Below are positions 16,916 to 26,188 of a stretch of DNA of 30,148 nucleotides, piece by piece. Position 1 is the stretch's first letter. Each line of letters opens with the position of its first letter. The notes under the pieces were generated by a model. That model saw only the letters and a list, made by a program, of their open reading frames with translations. It did not search any database and was not told the origin of the DNA. The translations under genes and the position numbers were made by a program. Origin of the DNA: an uncultured Rikenellaceae bacterium (GTDB taxonomy: Bacteria; Bacteroidota; Bacteroidia; Bacteroidales; Rikenellaceae). The stretch is taken from positions 1 through 30,148 of the forward strand of contig CAJURV010000018.1 of assembly GCA_910588925.1 (NCBI GenBank). The letters run 5' to 3'.

Positions 16916-16923
16916 CAAAAATA
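16916..16923 (-). promoter_or_regulatory. Candidate -7 element upstream of the TolC gene
   Basis: On the minus strand this reads TATTTTTG, a full TAnnTTTG match, 155 bp before the TolC start. The -33 element is not obvious. It suggests the TolC-HlyD-ATPase set may also be transcribed independently of the peptide genes. Confidence 0.3.
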
Positions 16924-16985
16924 GTCGTAATCATATAAAGCATAAGGGCTTTCCATGCAATAATCATAAAAACGAAATCATTGTT

Positions 16986-18977
16986 TTACCACCATATCTG
17001 CTTGCCTTTCCGATAGGTGAATATCCTGTTTTCCACCCCTTTCGTTCTGTCTATTAGCAGATACAACGTACCTGAAGGCATACCATCCCATGTGAGGGTG
17101 TAGTCCCCGGCAATTTTAGTGCCTGCCGATACCCACTTCCCGTCCCAATATAACATCTCGTAAATATCGCCGGGCCATATATCGTTATCGTCCGTCCGCG
17201 GCATATATTCGATATGGGTTATGTTGCGTGGATAGCCCAAATCCAGCCCCACCCATGTATCTTCAGGATACTTCGCCTGACAGTAGGTGAGTAATCGACC
17301 GTCGAACAGGTTATCGGCACCCATAAATTCAGTCGATTCAGACGAAAACATCGTTACACCGCAGAGCAGAGTGTCGGAAGAGAAGAATCTCAGCTCGCTT
17401 ACTCCGAACAGACTGTCGGTACCCGGCAATCCGTCGGGGAACACATATCTGACATAACGGAATTTCTCTCCGGTATCTGTACTAACGGTCTTATATCGCG
17501 TCAACGGATGCGGTTGCAATGAGTCTACGGCCAATAGCGTCACCTTGTTTGAAAAATCGGCCCTGTCCGACGCCTCAAAACGTGTACCTATCATGTTTAC
17601 GGCATCTTTACAGAAGGTGTCGAAAAGCGGATATTTGCGTCGTACCGTCACGCTTTGCCGGTCGTTATGATCCGCACTTAGCTCCGTTACAGTGCCATCA
17701 TCTTTCACCAATACCGGATTGGCGGCAGGAATAACCCTGCCGTCGACAAAATAGGCCGGAAGATAAACTATCCCGAGGTCACCTCCGTCGAAACGGAACG
17801 CATTGTGACCGAAACCTTGTCCGTTACCCATATCCTTGAAAATGGCCTTCCCGTCCGATATTTCGGCGTATGCCACCGGCACCCACGCCGAATTATTAAA
17901 GGTACACAGCCATGCTATCCGGCTCTTGCCGGTATTAAGACCATCTATCACTACGTCTACCGTAGGCATGTCGTATTTGGCCGTCACATCCTCCATGTCA
18001 AGGCCGGAGAAGAATTGCGGTATATCCTCCGTCTGTCTGTATCTGAAAAGAGGGTCTTCGGTTCTTACGAAAGAGCTTTTAAGATATACCTTAGGCAACC
18101 GATGATTCTCAACCACGTACGGTCTATTATCACCGTAATAGCCTATGGGGGTTAGCGAACCGTCCGGATTTATTATAGTGAGCCATGCGTGATCCGAACT
18201 GCGGTTGCCCCACGCAGGTATCATCTCGGGAGCTGCAGGAATGCCCCGCGAACGCAACAGCTGCACGGCATGTAGCACCAACGGGCCGCACGTGCTCTCG
18301 CCCAACATATTCATACGGCTGAAAGAGAGTGAGAAAGGCACGCTTACGTTCTCCGAATACTCTAAGCCGGTAGTATTAATGAGAAGCCGGCCCAACTCCC
18401 ATATATCACCTGCGGCTTTGAGCGAATCTTCGTCAGGACGATGATACGACAACGCTACCTCCCGCCAGTTTTCGAGCGGTTCTGAAGATACCCTATACGG
18501 CAACACCCACCGGCAGAAATCGTCAAAAGAATATTCAGCCGCCCAAGGTGCCGACTCCCATTGCTCGAAAGCAGAGTCGATATTGGATATGAGAAAATCC
18601 GCAGATATATTCCCGAGGTCTGATAAAACGACATAACCGCCCGGAAGATTGTTTACGGCGGAATCGACCAACGCGACACCTTCCGTAGTCAGGAATCCGT
18701 TTCGCCCCCTAAACGCATGCAGACGCTCGAAGATATCGTCGTACTCCTTAGCCGATACTGGAACGACGCTACGTTTGTCGATCATGTCGCCTATAAGATA
18801 ACAAGCCGCTTTCAACTTCTGCGTATCGGGGTCTACAATGCTATAGTGTCTTATCACGCTTTCCAATTCGGACCTGTTATCTCCCGCTCTCTCGAGTGCG
18901 GCAGAACAAGGGTCGGAAACATTAGCGGCGCAAGAGCACAACAGAAATGTCGAAATAAAAATATCTTTCACATCCAT
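16986..18977 (-). CDS. Transglutaminase-like lipoprotein with discoidin-like C-terminus
   Basis: A 663-residue predicted lipoprotein. The signal is short (MDVKDIFISTFLLCSC, lipidated Cys probably 16). The middle has a transglutaminase/cysteine-protease-like core: GESTCGPLVLHAVQLLRSRG with Cys230, then RSSDHAWLTI with His263, and Asp283 in GYYGDN as the possible third member of the triad. Residues about 500-660 resemble an F5/8 type C (discoidin) domain of the Bacteroides type: NLFDGRLLTY, TWVGLDLGYP, PGDIYEMLYWDGKW and FTYRKGKQIWW. Proteins of this build are common cell-surface proteins in the phylum, of unknown substrate. It starts 57 bp after the permease at 19035, so is probably in the same transcript; whether it acts on the peptide is unknown. 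Confidence 0.8.
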   Translation of the reverse strand: MDVKDIFISTFLLCSCAANVSDPCSAALERAGDNRSELESVIRHYSIVDPDTQKLKAACYLIGDMIDKRSVVPVSAKEYDDIFERLHAFRGRNGFLTTEGVALVDSAVNNLPGGYVVLSDLGNISADFLISNIDSAFEQWESAPWAAEYSFDDFCRWVLPYRVSSEPLENWREVALSYHRPDEDSLKAAGDIWELGRLLINTTGLEYSENVSVPFSLSFSRMNMLGESTCGPLVLHAVQLLRSRGIPAAPEMIPAWGNRSSDHAWLTIINPDGSLTPIGYYGDNRPYVVENHRLPKVYLKSSFVRTEDPLFRYRQTEDIPQFFSGLDMEDVTAKYDMPTVDVVIDGLNTGKSRIAWLCTFNNSAWVPVAYAEISDGKAIFKDMGNGQGFGHNAFRFDGGDLGIVYLPAYFVDGRVIPAANPVLVKDDGTVTELSADHNDRQSVTVRRKYPLFDTFCKDAVNMIGTRFEASDRADFSNKVTLLAVDSLQPHPLTRYKTVSTDTGEKFRYVRYVFPDGLPGTDSLFGVSELRFFSSDTLLCGVTMFSSESTEFMGADNLFDGRLLTYCQAKYPEDTWVGLDLGYPRNITHIEYMPRTDDNDIWPGDIYEMLYWDGKWVSAGTKIAGDYTLTWDGMPSGTLYLLIDRTKGVENRIFTYRKGKQIWW

Positions 18978-19034
18978 ATAGTCAAATTTTTATCGGTCCC
19001 GTCCGGAAACGACACCACTACGGGAATATCATAT

Positions 19035-19340
19035 CTACTCCGCTTTCAACGAATCTACAGGGTTAGATACCGCCACCTTCACAGAGTGTCCTACAACGGT
19101 AAGCACCGCTATCACGAGCACTATGCCTCCGGCTATAAGGAACGGAACGGGTGTGAGCCTGATGCGATAGACATACCCGCTCAGCCACTCCTGCATAAGC
19201 AGATAGATTATCGGCACCGCTATCACAAAGGCCACGCCCACTAATTTCAAAAATCCTCCCATGAGCAACCCCAGCACACCTTGCGGAGTGGCTCCGAACA
19301 CCTTCCTTACAGCCATGTCGCGCGCACGCTGACGGGTGAA
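19035..19340. repeat. 306-bp exact duplicate (3' end of permease B)
   Basis: These 306 bp, including the stop codon, show no difference from 21603-21908 (offset 2568). Similarity stays very high for roughly another 75 bp and then drops to that of ordinary diverged paralogues. This is the mark of recent gene conversion or recombination between the tandem permease genes. Confidence 0.9.
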
Positions 19341-21374
19341 ATAGATAGACATAGCCAGCATACCCATAGACGAGATGACTATGGCGATGAACGAGAGGAG
19401 GCCGAGAAGGTTGGAGAGGCGGTCTTGTGTTTTATAGTAATAAGCTATCTGCTCCTCCATGAACTGACCGTCGAATAGATCGCCTCCGGCCATGTCGTTA
19501 TAGGCTTCGCGAACACGGCGGAACGTCTCGGCACGGTTAACTCCCGATATTTTCACGATTATATCTCTCGGAGGATAACCGTGTGGGAACGGGCGTATCT
19601 GTATACCTCCTATGGGAGAGGTGAAATCTACGTAGTGAAAATCTTCCACAATGCCTTTTACGGCGAATTTATAGTTGTCAGAATTGGTGTATTCCGTGGC
19701 CCCATTGTCGATTCCCAACTCCTTGGCCGCCGTTTCATTCACCCAATATCCGTTAGGGTTATGCGAATGAACGCTCTTTATCTTAATGCCCAACACGGAT
19801 AAGAATGCCGAGTCGGCGTAAAAGACGGAGTGGCTGTGGGCTATGCCGTCCCTATCCTCGAACGTACTGTTGTTGGGTGTCCTTTTCATCGGATATTCGG
19901 AACATTGTACCGCATCTGTCACGCCCGGAATGTTTTTGAACGCGTTTATCAGCGGAGCGGCGTCTCTTCCTATGGAATTGGGATAATAACTGCATACTAT
20001 CAGGTTCTTAGTATCGAACCCCAAATCACTGTTCTGCATAAATCTTATCTGCTGTATTATTACGGCGGTGCATCCGAGAAGTATTATGGTTATAGCGTAT
20101 TGAAAGGTGATAAGTATCTTACTGTAAACACTCTTTGTCTTTCTGCGGAAAGTGCCTCGTGTCACCTCTATGGGTTTGAAGCCGGAGATGACCGTGGCAG
20201 GAGCCCATCCGGCTACCGTACCCATAATCAATACTATGGCGGCTATGACTAAGGTATTGAGCCATGACAGCTCGTCGGCGAAAGACATCCGCATCATCAT
20301 AAGTTTGCAGAACCACGGGAAAGCCAGCCATGCAATAACAACGGCTATTATCCCCGAGATAATAAGAACAACTGCCGACTCTGCTATGAAACCCCAGAAT
20401 ATCGCTCTCTTGCCGCTTCCGAGAAGCCGCTGTATGGCGGTACTCTTGGCACGGAAGCCAGACTGAGCCACAGAGAGGTTAAGGTAGTTTATGCCGGCGA
20501 ATAGCAGAATCAATACGGCTATTGCGAGCATGGTTGCGATAAAGGCCGGATCGTTGCAACGCAGATATGTCAGCAAAGAGAGCGCATGAGAGGAGAATGA
20601 CATGAAATATATCTCCTTCAACGGACGAAGCGATATATTACCGCTCGTAACAAGGCTGTAATTAGGCACCTTCTCTTTGGCATATTCGGTAATTTCGCTC
20701 TCCATGCCTTTGAGGTCGCTACCCGGAACACCTTTCAGATAGAAACTCCATGTCCATTGCCTGTAGCCTTTATGCGCAGGACTGAGGCTTTTCAGGTAAT
20801 CGGCATCGATAATAACCGGCACATCGTCGGAGATATGGGAATTTTCAAACCCTCTCACCACTCCCGATATATTCAATGGAATTTGTTCGCTAAGAAATAT
20901 TGTCTTGCCTATAGCCGATTCGTCTCCGAAATAGGTGCGGGCGAATTTTTCGCTTACCACCACATCGTTTAACGCCTCGAAAGATCTGCCCTCTACGAAA
21001 TCGAACGAGAGAATATCGAAAAACTCTTTGTCCGCAATCATAATCGGCATGTTCAACTTCTCCTTGTCGGGAATAGATATGACATCGGGAGTGGTAAGCA
21101 CCCTTGCCCCTTTTTCTATCTGAGGGAAGTCTAGCAACAAGGCGTCCATCAGACCGTCCGGAAATATAACCAGCTTGTCGCTCGGTATCTCCATCATAAA
21201 GACACGTTCCTTGTCTTTATGGAAATCGTCCACCGAATACTCTTTCTGGACATACAGCCCTATCATTATCACGAATGCCAGCGACACCGAGAAGCCGAAA
21301 ATATTGATGAACAGCGTGAACTTGTTTTGCTTCAGAGAGCGAAACGAGTATTTGAGGTTGAGTAGAGACGGCAT
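19035..21374 (-). CDS. FtsX/MacB-type ABC permease B
   Basis: A 779-residue inner-membrane permease with two FtsX modules. The N-terminus has MPSLLNLKYSFRSLKQNKFT, then a transmembrane helix (about 20-42), a periplasmic MacB-type domain, a three-helix FtsX block (roughly 280-405), a helix near 430-450 after FRRKTKSVYSKI, a second periplasmic domain and a terminal three-helix block from about 660 to 770. No ATPase domain is attached; the separate ATPase at 13405 is the obvious partner. It is a tandem paralogue of the permease at 21603. Its last 101 codons are identical at DNA level to those of that gene. It follows its paralogue after 228 bp. Confidence 0.9.
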   Translation of the reverse strand: MPSLLNLKYSFRSLKQNKFTLFINIFGFSVSLAFVIMIGLYVQKEYSVDDFHKDKERVFMMEIPSDKLVIFPDGLMDALLLDFPQIEKGARVLTTPDVISIPDKEKLNMPIMIADKEFFDILSFDFVEGRSFEALNDVVVSEKFARTYFGDESAIGKTIFLSEQIPLNISGVVRGFENSHISDDVPVIIDADYLKSLSPAHKGYRQWTWSFYLKGVPGSDLKGMESEITEYAKEKVPNYSLVTSGNISLRPLKEIYFMSFSSHALSLLTYLRCNDPAFIATMLAIAVLILLFAGINYLNLSVAQSGFRAKSTAIQRLLGSGKRAIFWGFIAESAVVLIISGIIAVVIAWLAFPWFCKLMMMRMSFADELSWLNTLVIAAIVLIMGTVAGWAPATVISGFKPIEVTRGTFRRKTKSVYSKILITFQYAITIILLGCTAVIIQQIRFMQNSDLGFDTKNLIVCSYYPNSIGRDAAPLINAFKNIPGVTDAVQCSEYPMKRTPNNSTFEDRDGIAHSHSVFYADSAFLSVLGIKIKSVHSHNPNGYWVNETAAKELGIDNGATEYTNSDNYKFAVKGIVEDFHYVDFTSPIGGIQIRPFPHGYPPRDIIVKISGVNRAETFRRVREAYNDMAGGDLFDGQFMEEQIAYYYKTQDRLSNLLGLLSFIAIVISSMGMLAMSIYFTRQRARDMAVRKVFGATPQGVLGLLMGGFLKLVGVAFVIAVPIIYLLMQEWLSGYVYRIRLTPVPFLIAGGIVLVIAVLTVVGHSVKVAVSNPVDSLKAE

Positions 21375-21487
21375 AGGTAAGGAATTGTTAGTATGTTATG
21401 TACCGATTCTTGTTATGTAGAGAACAAGAATTTTTCTAAAGATCAAAACAAAAAGGGCTTTTTATCGATTCTTTCTCTTAAAACGTC

Positions 21488-21518
21488 TATCTATGTTAAA
21501 AGTTACCGTACATAGATA
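21488..21518. other. Inverted repeat between the two permease genes
   Basis: TATCTATGT (21488-21496) and ACATAGATA (21510-21518) are exact inverted complements around a 13-base spacer, in the 228-bp gap between the permeases. It could be a weak terminator, attenuator or RNA-stability hairpin for the transcript; there is no T-tract right after it on the minus strand. Confidence 0.4.
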
Positions 21519-21602
21519 AATCGTTCGCTTCGATACATCCGTTTTCCCTCTTCGGTACTTCACTTTCATTCGGCTTAACGGAAACGCCTGTTTATTCTAA
21601 AC

Positions 21603-21908
21603 CTACTCCGCTTTCAACGAATCTACAGGGTTAGATACCGCCACCTTCACAGAGTGTCCTACAACGGTAAGCACCGCTATCACGAGCACTATGCCTCCGG
21701 CTATAAGGAACGGAACGGGTGTGAGCCTGATGCGATAGACATACCCGCTCAGCCACTCCTGCATAAGCAGATAGATTATCGGCACCGCTATCACAAAGGC
21801 CACGCCCACTAATTTCAAAAATCCTCCCATGAGCAACCCCAGCACACCTTGCGGAGTGGCTCCGAACACCTTCCTTACAGCCATGTCGCGCGCACGCTGA
21901 CGGGTGAA
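21603..21908. repeat. 306-bp exact duplicate (3' end of permease A)
   Basis: Partner of the identical block at 19035-19340; both encode the last 101 residues (ending VSNPVDSLKAE) and the stop codon. See the permease entries for the gene layout. Confidence 0.9.
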
Positions 21909-23954
21909 GTAGATAGACATGGCGAGCATACCCATAGACGAGATGACTATAGCGATGAACGAGAGGAGGCCGAGAAGGTTGGAAAGGCGGGTTTGGGTTT
22001 TATAATATGATGCGATAAGATCTGTCATAAACTGACCGTCGAAAATGTCGCCTCCTGCCATTTTGTTATACTCATCGCGAATACGTGAGAGAGTTGCGGC
22101 GCGGTTCTCCCCGGATATTTTTATAATTATATCCCTCGGAGGAACTGTTTTGGGAAGAGGACGCATCTCTACAGCTCCTATGGGAGAGGTGAAATCGGTA
22201 TAATTAAAATCTTTAAGAACACCTCTTATCGCGAAAGAATAACCGTCAGCACCGTTATACACAACGGCATCTTCGGCTATCCCAAGTTGCTTAGCAGCCG
22301 TTTCATTTATCCAGTATCCGTCAGGGTTGTGAGTATTGATACTCTTTATCTTCATGCCCAATACAGAGATAAACGACGAATCGACATAAAACAATGTATG
22401 AGTGTGATCGACACCGTCCTTATCTTTGAATCGACTATTATTGGCCACCCTTTTCATCGGATATTCAGCACATTGCATTGCATCGACCACGCCGGGAATG
22501 TTTTTGATTTTATTTATAAGGGGAGTGGCATCTCTCGATATCATATGAGGATGATAGCTGCAAACTATAAGATTTTCCGGGTTGAAACCCTTATCGCTAC
22601 TCTGCATAAATCTTATCTGCTGTGTTATGATGACGGTACACCCCAACAGAATTATGGTTATAGCATACTGTAAAGTGATAAGTATCTTGCTGTAAACATT
22701 CTTTGTCTTTCTGCGGAACGTGCCTCGCGTCACCTCTATGGGTTTGAAGCCGGAAATAACTGCAGCAGGAACCCATCCGGCCACCGTACCCATAAATAAC
22801 ACAACTACGGCTATCATCAAAGTATTCATCCATGAAAACTCGTCGGCAAATGACATACGCATCGACATAAGACTCCCGAACCAAGGGAATGCCAACCATG
22901 CCAAGAAAGTGGCTACCGCCCCGGAGATAAGCAGAACGCCTATCGACTCAGCTATAAAGCTCCAGAACACCTCTCTCTTTGCGCTTCCGAGAAGTCTTTG
23001 TATCGCGGTACTCTTGGCCCGAAAACCAGACTGAGCCACAGACAGGTTAAGATAATTTATCCCTGCGAAAGCAAGAATTATAACGGCGACTAAGAGCATC
23101 ACCGCAATAAATTCGGGAGAGTTACTCTGGATATATGGCAATACGGAGAGCATTAATGACGAATATGGTGCGAGATAAAGATCTTCCAACGGTCTGAACG
23201 AAAGGTTTCCGTTTACGACATTACTATAATTAGGAACTTTGTCTTTTGCATATTCAGAGACATCTGCCTCTATGTCTTTAAGATTGCTACCAACCTTTCC
23301 TTTCAGATAGAAACCCCATATCCATTGCCTGTAACCCGCGAAAGATGGATTGCTGTTAGCAAGATAATCGGCATTGCAAATAATAGATATATCAGAGATG
23401 TGTGAGTTTTTAATGTCTTTTATAACACCGGACACGTTAAGCGTTGCCATATCCAACCGGACAGTCTGTCCTATAGGCGACTGTTCTCCGAAATATGTCC
23501 GAGCAAAACTTTCGCTTATAATTACATCGTCCGTAGCAGATAACGCTGTAGCGGCATTTCCCACTTTAAACTCTATTGAAAGAATATCGAACAACTCCTC
23601 ATCCGCAAACATTACGGGAACATTCAATTTATCACCATTAGGAACCGATACCACCACCGGTGAAGACATCACCCTCGCTCCTGTCTCTATTTGCGGAAAA
23701 TTCAATAACAGATCGTCCATAAAACCATAAGGGAAGATGAGAAGCCTGTTATCCAAGTTACTGGGGGCCTCCAGCATGAATATTCGCTCCTTATCCTTAT
23801 GAAAACTATCCACCGAATACTCCTTTTGAACATACAGACCTATCATTATAACAAAGGCTAGCGACACAGAGAAGCCTAAAATATTGATAAACAGTGTGAA
23901 CTTGTTCTGCTTCAATGAGCGAAGCGAATATTTAAGGTTGAGTAGAGATGGCAT
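21603..23954 (-). CDS. FtsX/MacB-type ABC permease A
   Basis: A 783-residue paralogue of the 19035 permease with the same layout: N-terminal MPSLLNLKYSLRSLKQNKFT and helix, periplasmic domain, FtsX block with IAVMLLVAVIILAFAGINYL near 285-305, the conserved FKPIEVTRGTFRRKTK, second periplasmic domain and terminal helices (about 665-770). Two non-identical permeases plus one ATPase suggest a heterodimeric LolCDE/MacB-like machine; homodimers of each are also possible. Upstream lies the Wzy_C-like gene (44 bp gap). Periplasmic parts differ clearly between the two paralogues, in contrast to the identical 3' end. Confidence 0.9.
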   Translation of the reverse strand: MPSLLNLKYSLRSLKQNKFTLFINILGFSVSLAFVIMIGLYVQKEYSVDSFHKDKERIFMLEAPSNLDNRLLIFPYGFMDDLLLNFPQIETGARVMSSPVVVSVPNGDKLNVPVMFADEELFDILSIEFKVGNAATALSATDDVIISESFARTYFGEQSPIGQTVRLDMATLNVSGVIKDIKNSHISDISIICNADYLANSNPSFAGYRQWIWGFYLKGKVGSNLKDIEADVSEYAKDKVPNYSNVVNGNLSFRPLEDLYLAPYSSLMLSVLPYIQSNSPEFIAVMLLVAVIILAFAGINYLNLSVAQSGFRAKSTAIQRLLGSAKREVFWSFIAESIGVLLISGAVATFLAWLAFPWFGSLMSMRMSFADEFSWMNTLMIAVVVLFMGTVAGWVPAAVISGFKPIEVTRGTFRRKTKNVYSKILITLQYAITIILLGCTVIITQQIRFMQSSDKGFNPENLIVCSYHPHMISRDATPLINKIKNIPGVVDAMQCAEYPMKRVANNSRFKDKDGVDHTHTLFYVDSSFISVLGMKIKSINTHNPDGYWINETAAKQLGIAEDAVVYNGADGYSFAIRGVLKDFNYTDFTSPIGAVEMRPLPKTVPPRDIIIKISGENRAATLSRIRDEYNKMAGGDIFDGQFMTDLIASYYKTQTRLSNLLGLLSFIAIVISSMGMLAMSIYFTRQRARDMAVRKVFGATPQGVLGLLMGGFLKLVGVAFVIAVPIIYLLMQEWLSGYVYRIRLTPVPFLIAGGIVLVIAVLTVVGHSVKVAVSNPVDSLKAE

Positions 23955-23998
23955 GGCAGTAAGTATTTAAAAATTAATATCGTAAGTTGTGTTGTGTG

Positions 23999-26188
23999 TC
24001 AGTATGTGAATGGAACCTGTCGGGATAAATACCAGTCCGAAAACTTGGTAGTGTACCTGCCGTACATGAAAGAATACGGATCTGATATAATGTAATGCGA
24101 CATGTCTATATTTTCATCGAGATATTTGTTCATACTGATAAGGGTTGTCGGTTCATATTGATTCAGCGTGTATGATTTGGTTAAGTATTGTCGCCCCGCT
24201 ACAGTATCGCCTCTCTCGCAAGCTATTACGCCGAGATAACACCAAGGCAAAGATATATTGGGAAGCATATCGAGGGCACGGTTAAGATAACGCTCCGAAG
24301 CGATGGTATCGCCCAACGCCAATAGTATCTTGCCTTTACGGGCATACTCGACAGGGTCATTCCGCATATTCGCAGTGTCGCACAACAATTTTGATTTAAC
24401 AAGAGAGAATACCCTTTCATTCTTTTCTATTTCATGCATCAACGGTGTATCCATAAGGCGCGGAGCCAAACGGACCGCTTTTACCAAATGCCGGGTATTC
24501 TCATCGTCGAAATGCTTGTCTTTACCGTATAGCGTTCTGAACATAACAAAACGATAGACTGAGTTTTCCGGATACTTTTCAATAAGCTCCTGCAACATCT
24601 CCACGGCATAAGGACGATCGCCGCCCGCATCGGTAAAGACAGCCATGAAACAGACTAATTGCATATCCAACGGATTTTTCACAATAGCCTTCTTCAGATA
24701 ACCTTTCGCTTTGTCGAGATAGGATATATTATCTGTGGCCTTGAATAGGCGCCAATTTATCACCGCCATATTGACGAAATAAGGGGTAGTCTTTATCACA
24801 GACGATGATAGTACGGCCCCGGCGTTCTCCAATTCTCCTTTAATCGCAAGCCGTACTGCCTCCTGATTTTTCTTCGCATCGGAAATATATATCGCCACAA
24901 ACGGAAACATAACCGATACAATTACAAAAGGAATCCATTTTAATACTTTAGCCCTGACATTCCGTGTAGGAATAGACTTATTTAACGCTGCGATCTTATT
25001 CTGATATACTGCCAAAAGAGTGGCTAGTATCATCTGCGCCCCGTAATAGTCGGATAGAGTGGGAAACGCAAGTTCTCTCATCAATAACGCTATAACGGAT
25101 GACATTACTATCACCGTTCCCAAATCGCGCTTTTTATCTTTAAACAACATCCATACGACGGCACCTGAAAATCCTAATAAGATCAATATGCCGACAATCC
25201 CTTTTTCGGACGGTAACTGAGCGATAAGACCCGCAGCGAACTTACTATAACTGACATTATCATCTTCGTATGCTATATTGTTGGCAGCCAACGGATAGTT
25301 GCCGTTACCTACACCGAAAACCGGATATTGCCCGAATATCTCTCCGGCTATACTTATTGCATTCAGACGGGAATCCAAGCTACGTTGTTGCGACAGGGTT
25401 TCGGTCATGCGCATAGTCCGTAGCACATCTTTTTTATATGGCAATATCACACACGTCAGCGTCAAAGCCGCCACAGCCAGCACTATCGCTTTTCGCCTAA
25501 GGCTTAAAGCTTTGGATGCAGCTATCGAAACTACGAACACAAGCAACAGAAAAGCGAACGAGATGTAAATTCCTCTCGATAAAGAACGAACGACACCCAA
25601 AAGGACAGGAATGAACATGGGTATCATTATAGCCATTCTCGTTTTATGCCGACGGTTACAATAACAAGCGAACGCCGTAAGGCACAAGAATCCGAGCGAG
25701 AATGTACCCCACGCGTTACAACTGAATCCCCACGGCTGGTAAAGGTTGCGGAAGTCGTACATATTATCGAAACCTGCCGTCGATATCTTTTGTGAAAAGA
25801 TGTTAAACGACACCATGGCTATGACAGCGGCAAAAAACAATATCCACGAATATAGATACAATAAAAATTCCGAACGAGCCTGTTTGGCGAATAGACCGCG
25901 TATAACGAAATAGTAGACGGCGACGAGCGTCGTTTTCTGAAAGGCCGCGAAAACGGATATGTTATTTATAGATGTCAGCAATGACAATCCCTCGAACAAC
26001 CACCATGCGACCACCACGATATCGAGAGCCGTAAAGCTGACTTTGGGCTTAGATACCACAAGCAACAACGACAGCACCGCTACGGATATGCCGTAAGGTT
26101 CGTAAGATTGCGTAACGCAAACTCCGAAGATGACGGCCACAATCCACACTGGCCAGAAATAGGCGATATGTCTCGAATTATCCGCCAT
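23999..26188 (-). CDS. O-antigen-ligase-like (Wzy_C) membrane protein with TPR-like tail
   Basis: A 729-residue polytopic membrane protein. About ten or more hydrophobic helices span residues 10-435. Features of the O-antigen ligase/polymerase family are the SRG motif at 204-206 in RSLSRGIYISF and the block DSRLNAISIAGEIFGQYPVF at 272-291 followed by GVGNGNYP. Residues about 440-700 look like TPR-type helical repeats (EAVRLAIKGELENAGAVL, YLKKAIVKNPLD, YARKGKILLALGDTIASERY). WaaL-like enzymes join lipid-linked glycans to lipid A or proteins; the TPR-tailed type is common in Bacteroidota with unclear roles. The start overlaps the M50 gene by 11 bp, so the two are translationally coupled, which ties this protein to the peptide system. 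Confidence 0.8.
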   Translation of the reverse strand: MADNSRHIAYFWPVWIVAVIFGVCVTQSYEPYGISVAVLSLLLVVSKPKVSFTALDIVVVAWWLFEGLSLLTSINNISVFAAFQKTTLVAVYYFVIRGLFAKQARSEFLLYLYSWILFFAAVIAMVSFNIFSQKISTAGFDNMYDFRNLYQPWGFSCNAWGTFSLGFLCLTAFACYCNRRHKTRMAIMIPMFIPVLLGVVRSLSRGIYISFAFLLLVFVVSIAASKALSLRRKAIVLAVAALTLTCVILPYKKDVLRTMRMTETLSQQRSLDSRLNAISIAGEIFGQYPVFGVGNGNYPLAANNIAYEDDNVSYSKFAAGLIAQLPSEKGIVGILILLGFSGAVVWMLFKDKKRDLGTVIVMSSVIALLMRELAFPTLSDYYGAQMILATLLAVYQNKIAALNKSIPTRNVRAKVLKWIPFVIVSVMFPFVAIYISDAKKNQEAVRLAIKGELENAGAVLSSSVIKTTPYFVNMAVINWRLFKATDNISYLDKAKGYLKKAIVKNPLDMQLVCFMAVFTDAGGDRPYAVEMLQELIEKYPENSVYRFVMFRTLYGKDKHFDDENTRHLVKAVRLAPRLMDTPLMHEIEKNERVFSLVKSKLLCDTANMRNDPVEYARKGKILLALGDTIASERYLNRALDMLPNISLPWCYLGVIACERGDTVAGRQYLTKSYTLNQYEPTTLISMNKYLDENIDMSHYIISDPYSFMYGRYTTKFSDWYLSRQVPFTY

